This document shows positions 27,601 to 35,359 of a stretch of DNA of 64,000 nt, one piece after another. The stretch comes from Bimastos eiseni. Its lineage: Eukaryota > Annelida > Clitellata > Crassiclitellata > Lumbricidae. Location: NCBI GenBank assembly GCA_959347315.1, contig OY365811.1, forward strand, positions 27,359,645-27,423,644. Direction: 5' to 3'. A model generated the notes under the pieces. That model did not search any database. It worked only from the letters and a program-made list of their open reading frames with translations, and was not told where the DNA came from. Made by a program: the position numbers and the translations under genes. Numbering within the stretch: position 1 is the stretch's first letter; every line of letters begins with the position of its first letter.

Positions 27601-30600
27601 TATCAATCATTCATTTCAACAATCAGTGACTCGTTATCATAATCGTCGTCGTCATCATCATCAACATCATCATCATCATCATCATCACCATGATCATCAG
27701 CATCCTCGTTATCGTTATCATCAACATCAGCCATAATTATTGTTATTAGGTCATCCTTGAAGTCATGATACAACCAGTGGTTCTTAATGCTGCTGCTGAT
27801 GATGATGACGACGACGATGAGTGTGCTACAAGGAGTAAGTTCCATTTAGTTACTGACGGCAAGTTTCATTTGCCTCGTCCTCTCCATCCAAACAGTCCTC
27901 CTCCATGTCACAGACCAGACCACGTGATATACAGAGGTCTGTCCCGCACCGGAAACGATCGATGGCACAGCTTCCGACCTCGAGATCCAAGTGATCGTCG
28001 ACTGCAACAAAACTCTGGGATGTTTTTTGTCAGCGATGATGATGATTGCGATGATGATGATGACGATAATGATGATGACGATAATATATATTTATATGTC
28101 ATGTTACGCATGGATATTGATTGCAGTTTTAAAGTTACTATCGGCCATTGTGTTCGTTTGGTAGGCTATTGCAAAACGATCACGGGAATTAGGGATTTTA
28201 TATAAACCAAAAAGTAAACACTTTACTTTCTACTCAATGCCGAGCATTAATTTGCTTTAATTTGCAGCGAACTGTAATGTAAAGCACCCTAGAAGTGACT
28301 TGTTACCGACGACGCTCTGTAAATGGTCGCAATTACAATTGCAACTTACACGTATATAAAATATTATTATATAAGTAATATACTATATTTTATGCAATTT
28401 AAGGTAGTTGTCTTTAAATAAGCTACCCAATCTAGTTTCGGAAAATGAAGATTATATTAGCCGAAAATGTCTACTTCAACCATCTGAATAATTATCTTTC
28501 TCGGGATGACATCGTAAGCGCGAATATTGCCTACGAATAAGGATGCTACCATGTCATCGCTTTTTGGACCATATAAAAATGTTGAGGTTAGAGCCCATCC
28601 ATATATTACGTACGCAAAAAATCGGATTTTCCCTATGCGAACGTACATTTGAGCTCTACCCCCCATTGCAAAGGTTTAACAGCTAAATACATTGATTTTA
28701 GCACAGGGTATATATTTTTGGTAAGCATCACATTTAACAGTTTTAATTTGTTAGCAGTTATGAATAATTAAAACACTAACAGCACTTGCATTTGAAACCG
28801 TTTTAATGCTACATGAAATTGATTGAGCAGGAATATATAGTCCGTGATTAGGTTTACAGTTCTGATATTCATATTCTGTATTGTGGACGTCATAATTAGA
28901 CAATTATATTTGCGTACGTACATATTATCGGGACTCCCGTCACCCGTAAGCAAAATGGCCGAAATTTGAAACCCCATTCCCTCGCTGCGTACGTAATATG
29001 TGGACGGCCCCTTAGGCTATTATGCGAGATAACGATTACCACATATACCTAATTTACCTGAACTTCGTCACTGTCATTCTGGGACGGAGTCAGTCCAAAG
29101 TCCAGTTAAAAGAGGAGGGTTACACTACTCGTTATGAGACAGCGTTGGCCATTACTCAATGAAGTTACAATCGAACCGAAATATGGTCAACAGAGGATAT
29201 GAAAAAGAGGAAAGTGCGGCGGAGGAGTTGATGTGTCAGGTTGTGCAGCAACTCATTCCGGGAAGATAAACCGACCATAGCTAAACATATCTTGTAGACT
29301 GTGAAAGTTCAGGTGGGTGGAAACAGCCAATGAGAGATATCTTTCTTAGACACCCCGAATGCTATATACACACAATCTAATTTCCTCTGGTCCTGTAGGG
29401 TTCCTTAATCTTTGTCCTTCATCCCTATCACCTTTGGAAATCTGTCGCATGCAGATTAATATGGCTGAGTATGTAGCATAGGAGGCCTATTTGGTAGCAT
29501 AACATTATAATAATGACTATAATAAAGTCATATAGGCCTAATATGAAGTAGAGCTTAGTAATGACCATACCTACGTGGTCAGTTGAGCGCAGGCTGATGG
29601 AGTCGAGGGCAATGTGTCCAATGTCTCCGGATTCACGGATTGCGCGAAACAGGATCTGGAATCGCTGCGAGATCTTACCCAGTGGAATCGTGTGGTAGAT
29701 CCAACTGAAACCGAAGACCAGAGACTTTCTCATCAACAGTCATCTAAACTATTAAGACATTACTTGTGTTCGTTCTATCCCGCTCTAGCGTTATGAAATA
29801 TTTTCAAACATTCTTATGCGAATTACAAGGTTAATTATTTTCAGCACACGAATCAACTATATTCCAATAGTTGGACATTTTTACTTACGAATTGTAAAAT
29901 TTGATATGATTCCAACCGCCATTTGCATTCGCATTATCTGAGGGCTGTACTAAGTTGAATATTCGAATCAAAGGCGTTAGTTTATAACATGCGCGATCAG
30001 GTAGTCCTAAACGGAAAGAATTTCAGGGTTGAAGCAGCGCACCCGCGCTGAGTTCAGAATTCAATTGCAAACCAGACTGGGCTGCAAGGCGTGCACATAA
30101 TGATATGCTTGCTGCGTTTAGTGACACCTAGAAAAGGCATCAGGCGCGTCCAGACAGGGGGGGGGGTCCAGAGGCAAATGACTCCAATTTCTGGTAGGGA
30201 GGATATTTTATGTCTGGGGGAATCTTGCCTTAAACGTGCCGAAGCAGAGGACATTGTAAGCAAAGAAAAGATTCTGTTAAAGTAGATCGCCATTCCATGG
30301 TAATAGTAGGCTAGTAGTTTTAGATCAACGGGTCTAGGGCATCTCCCCCTGGACATTTCCCCCAGACATCTCACGCCGGAACTTTTCCCCGTAGGACAAT
30401 TCCCCCGGATTTTTCTCCTCTGTGACACAGCTAACTATTTAAAACAGTGCAATTAAATTTAGACAGCAAAATGAATGAGCATTTATTTTAATTTAAACAA
30501 TCTTTTAAACAAAAAAATCAAAGCATGAAATTAGACAGCAAAACGAATGAACATTTATTTTAATTTAAACTATATTTTAATTGAAAAAGAATAAACTAAC

Positions 30601-33600
30601 AATTGAAAGATCTTCATTCAATTTCGCCTTTGCTTCACATTCACTTAGAGCTGTCCATACACCTCTTCGATGTTCGCACTCATAACTAACGACGTTATTT
30701 GCTAATTTTCTTATTTAACATAAACAAAGCCGTTCAACGCAACTTTGGTCTTACCACGGATACTGTAGCTACAGTTTCGATCGCCATCTCTTTGGATTTC
30801 TCGTCTAATACGTTTATCTTACGGATTCATGACAGATTATGTAGCAACAGCCAGGCTAAATATCAAAACTTTGTTAAATATTTACCTAAAGCGTCAAAGT
30901 GAGACACATTTTTATTAAGTAAGGTTGTTGGTTGCATGATCAAGTATACTTCTATTTGTTTTTGATTCAACATTTGCCTTAAGCATCAAAGAGAGACACG
31001 TTGAATCACGGTTGTTGGTTGTGTTTTAACATCAAACCCGTTTTAAGATCACAGGAGGGGGGAACCGGGGGAATTGTACTACGGGGAGAAATGTCCGCGG
31101 GAGATGTTCCGAACCCTAGACGAACGACACTGTGTGATAACAAAGATCATTAGCTGTGGCGAAGTTCCCATCCAAAAGGTGCGACTGCTATATACGATAC
31201 AGGTATCCAGTGTTTGGAGTTCCAAAACACTGGATACTAGCCTAGTATCTAGCCTAGTATCCAGTGTTTGGAGATATGCTATGGCTAGTATCCAGTGTTT
31301 GGAGATATGCTATGCGTAGTAGAGCTGTTGGCGTCTATCGTATACCCTTAAATGTTTCCTTCAAAACTAGAGATATATAAACGAAGTTTGCTCCAGAAAA
31401 TAACGTTAAATCCTCCTCTATCTCTAAACAAATCTCGCCAATATTACGCCGCATTACAACGATACTGGTTCCAGTTCTTACCTAGTTCCCTTGTCACCAT
31501 AGGCGGTCCACAGCCTCACTTCCGGCTTGCCAAAGCGTCGTAGAAACACTCCCAACTCTCTCTCTCCGTCACCATACATGTTCATTGCGAATTCCAGATG
31601 AAGTATCGCGGGAGACGATTCAAACCAAGGACTCACCAACTCGGCTTCTCGTAGCTCCTCCCGAATGTCCACCATAAACAGAGCGTAATGCCCTTTGAAG
31701 AAAGAAACAGTTTTAACAATTATTAAATTGTTTTATACCTATAGGCCTACCCTAAATGTTTCCTTCAAAATTAGAGATATAATTATAAACGAAGTTTGCT
31801 CCAGAAAATAACGTTAAATTAAAATGAAATATATCCCTTTTAGGATATTCGTAGGCTATATGTATTAATTTTTGCAAGTTTATATTATTTGATTTGGCAT
31901 AATATAAATCAAAAGGCAACTTACTTTTCTCATGTCCCTTGATGAAAGTTGCCACTAGATCGAGGTCTAGCTGCTTAGTGATGTGACTCTCACAGCAGTT
32001 TTACAATCTTATTCCACCCTTAGTATATCTACCAACGACACCCCACTACACCTTAACTCACATTATCTCACCGTACCCTTGCATACGTAACCTATCTCAG
32101 CTTACAAATTCACTCACCTTAGCCTAACTTTACCAAGTTTCATTGAGAGCCATGGTATCCACCAGCTGATCCAAGATGTAAAAAAGAGGAAACTTATGCA
32201 CGACAGTCGGACAGAATACATGTAGATCTGTATGTGACAGAAAGTCAATGACCAAGGTTGCGCCAAAAGTCATCAGAAAGAAACAGAAATAGCAGAAGGC
32301 AAGCCAACACAATACAAAAGTAGCGACAGACAATTATCAAATAGTTTTGAACAGACATGTAGATATAGCCAAAACGGTAGGATGACAAGACAGCAAAATA
32401 AGCTATGAAAAGAATGTTGGTATTTTAGACATGGCTGGTTGGTCAAGGTAAACAGAGGTAGGGTGAAATTTACTAGTGCAGCTTGTTTCTATATGATATG
32501 ACGTGATGGCTGAGAAGATTGAGTACACAGAACTGTCTAGGAAGTGCATGGCGTAACGAAATGGACAAGTATCCAGAACAAATTAGAAAGTAGGTCTAAT
32601 TAAACAGATTTTAATAGACGGGAATGTTGTAGGTAGGAGTAGGAACTGAAAAAAAACACAATATATGATAGGCTTTGAAAGAGATGTGCATGTAGCCATG
32701 GTGTGAGCAAGGGAGATCATTTCCAAAAGGGGACCCTATTTTAAAAATTTAGAAATATTTATTAATTCTTGAAAAGGCCGCAAAAGTCAATCTTACAAAA
32801 ACAAAGTAAAAGTTACAAATCAAAGCACAATTTGCTAGAATAAAATAAGCTAAGTCCAAAGGTTAGTTGGTTCCATCTATATTGTCGTTGTGAAACTCAG
32901 TTTTTTCCCTTTAGCATTGTAGCGAACAGTATACGCTCTCAATGACAGAACAAATTATAAACACGAATATAATATTTAACAAATATTCTGTAAAATATTG
33001 AAAAAAATTTGCTGTTGCAATGTTAATTTTTTTAGCAATTGTAATCAGGAATTACTTTGCAGTGAATGTATCCCCACTTGTATTTTTTATATTGCTGTAG
33101 CAAATTACAATTTGCCTTAATTTCCAAATGTTAAGTACAGTAGATACAGCTAGTCTATGGCTGCGGACAGATTTTGATTAACTGAAATTCTTTAAAGCTT
33201 TTAAAGGCATGATGCTGGCCTATTTTTTGTGCAATCAATGACCCCTTATAGGTTCATTTTTAAAGGGAGGATTAAGATTTATCGATTATAAAGAAAATAT
33301 GCATACGCATGCGGGAGGTCTGATAAACAGCGCTGGTGCGAAACGATCTTTCTCGAGTTTCTGCCAACTAAAACTCAAAAAATCGTACGTACGCTCAACA
33401 ATAGGCGAAGAGAGATTGTCAGATTAGGCCCTGATTGCGATCGAAAAACAATTCGCAAGGAAATTGGATTATAATATAACGAAGTGATCGAAAACTTCGC
33501 TAAAATGAAGCCTATAGACGAACGCGGCTGTTGTAATTGGTTAATGCTGTTATACAATACACTATATATACAATGTCTGTATAGAGTCAAATTGGTATTA

Positions 33601-35260
33601 CCATAAAAGTATACTATTACCGGTATTGTATCTCTTGATATTATTGAATTAACTGTTTCGCCATGTTTTGGATGATTTAGTGTTTATATAACACAGAAAT
33701 GAATCAATTCAATTCAATCAATTTGTTTATTAGTAGCCACAACAAAAGAGTATGCTCAAGGCAAAAAAAACATTGAGTATAAAACTAAAGGCTACAAAGA
33801 GAGCCACGAAAGGGATCAAAATCCCGCTAGAAGGGACACCCGAGCAGCAGAATTACCAACAGAAGAGACAAACCGACTTGTTGATATTGCTTCTATTCTA
33901 GGCGGACTGAGAGATATCAATCAGTTCTCAGAAACCTAAAGAATTCTTGAATAGCTAACTAACTTCAATATTGCGGAGGTGTGCACGGGCAACAAGTGAG
34001 GACCAAAGGTCAGAGCGATGCCATGTGCCCCGTCATAGACCGATCCCTGTACGAATCTTATATGGTCATCCAACCGTGCCATGCATTAGAAAGGTTTGTA
34101 ACTTGTTTTTGAGTGAATGAGCGGTAATGGAAGAACGTATTTCCAGTGCAGAGGGTTCCAGATCAGCTGACCTAATGATCTGAGACTGAATTTACGTCGA
34201 TTTGTCCGGACTCTAACAGAGCGGTAAGTGCGGAAATTCCTGGTGAAGTAGGCCTACATGTATGTATGGACATAGCCTACGTACACTCACAATGAAGCTT
34301 GATTAATCATAATAATTTCTTTTGGCAAGTGCAAACTGTGAGGTTGGGGCCAAGTAGCCTTTCTTTATTTGCTTGCTCCCGTGGTGTTAAAACCTGGCTA
34401 CGCCTTTGGTTTTGATCAGTTTCCTGATTACCTTGACGGGTTCCTAACGAGTAGTCCTTGGGTGGCCCACCACGTGTTGTTGTGTCGTCAAAGCTCTGGT
34501 TGCCATTGGTGATTGTAAATCCAGGGAGGCTCCGGTTCACTAACGGCATCGTCCAACCGTTGCAAAACTTCTCCATCAAATCATCAGATGACGACGTCAT
34601 GAAGACGTCATCGAAATCACATTCGAATCCTAAACGTCAGCAGCACATTGAGGTAAAGTTGCGCTACCCATTGGCCCATATTTTACACACACACACATCA
34701 TAGTCTCATCCCCAATTTCGTCCACCTGCTATTTACCGAATTTTTTTAACTCAGGTCATATTAATAGTCAGCAAAATGTGTTAGAACTCAAGCGATTGCA
34801 CTAACTAGTTTAAAAAAATCAATATTTTAGGCTTCCCTAGTCCCTACTTGCGAAAGACCCTGAGGCTTGAGATTTGTCCTTCTCATAGTAACAATAGAGT
34901 GGTGTCAGGACAACACGTATCCTCCGTACCAGACTATAAGCTCATCGCAAAATACAACTACTGCTAATACTTCCACTACTTCAACTACATGTACCACTAC
35001 TACTACTACTACGACTGCCACTTCCAACAAATGCAAAGAATATTACTGATACTTATAGCATTCCAATAATTCACCGATTAAGTCCACTGCCAAGGAATTA
35101 AGCCGGCCAATGGTCTCTATGGCGACCGGTTGTAAGACATAGGAGGCAGTCAGACTCTGGTACTTGTATGTTAAGGCTTTGCGGTCTACCACCTGCTCCA
35201 ACGCTGACCTCTCTTATTATAATTTTCTATTATTGTTATTATTATATTATTATTATTATT

Positions 35261-35295
<35 letters not shown>

Positions 35296-35328
35296 TATCA
35301 TAACTATTATTAATATTATTATTATTAA

Positions 35329-35359
<31 letters not shown>

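Noticed and set aside
29571..29580. Donor GTAGGT at 29,574 for exon 6
   Set aside because: It gives phase 0 and destroys the following LDLa frame; the GTATGG donor three... four bases on keeps all six cysteines in frame.
32010..32140. A further paralogous block (TTACCTT/CTCACCTTA-rich) related to 48.5 and 60.4 kb
   Set aside because: Similarity is confined to pyrimidine-rich short motifs with no shared exon or donor.
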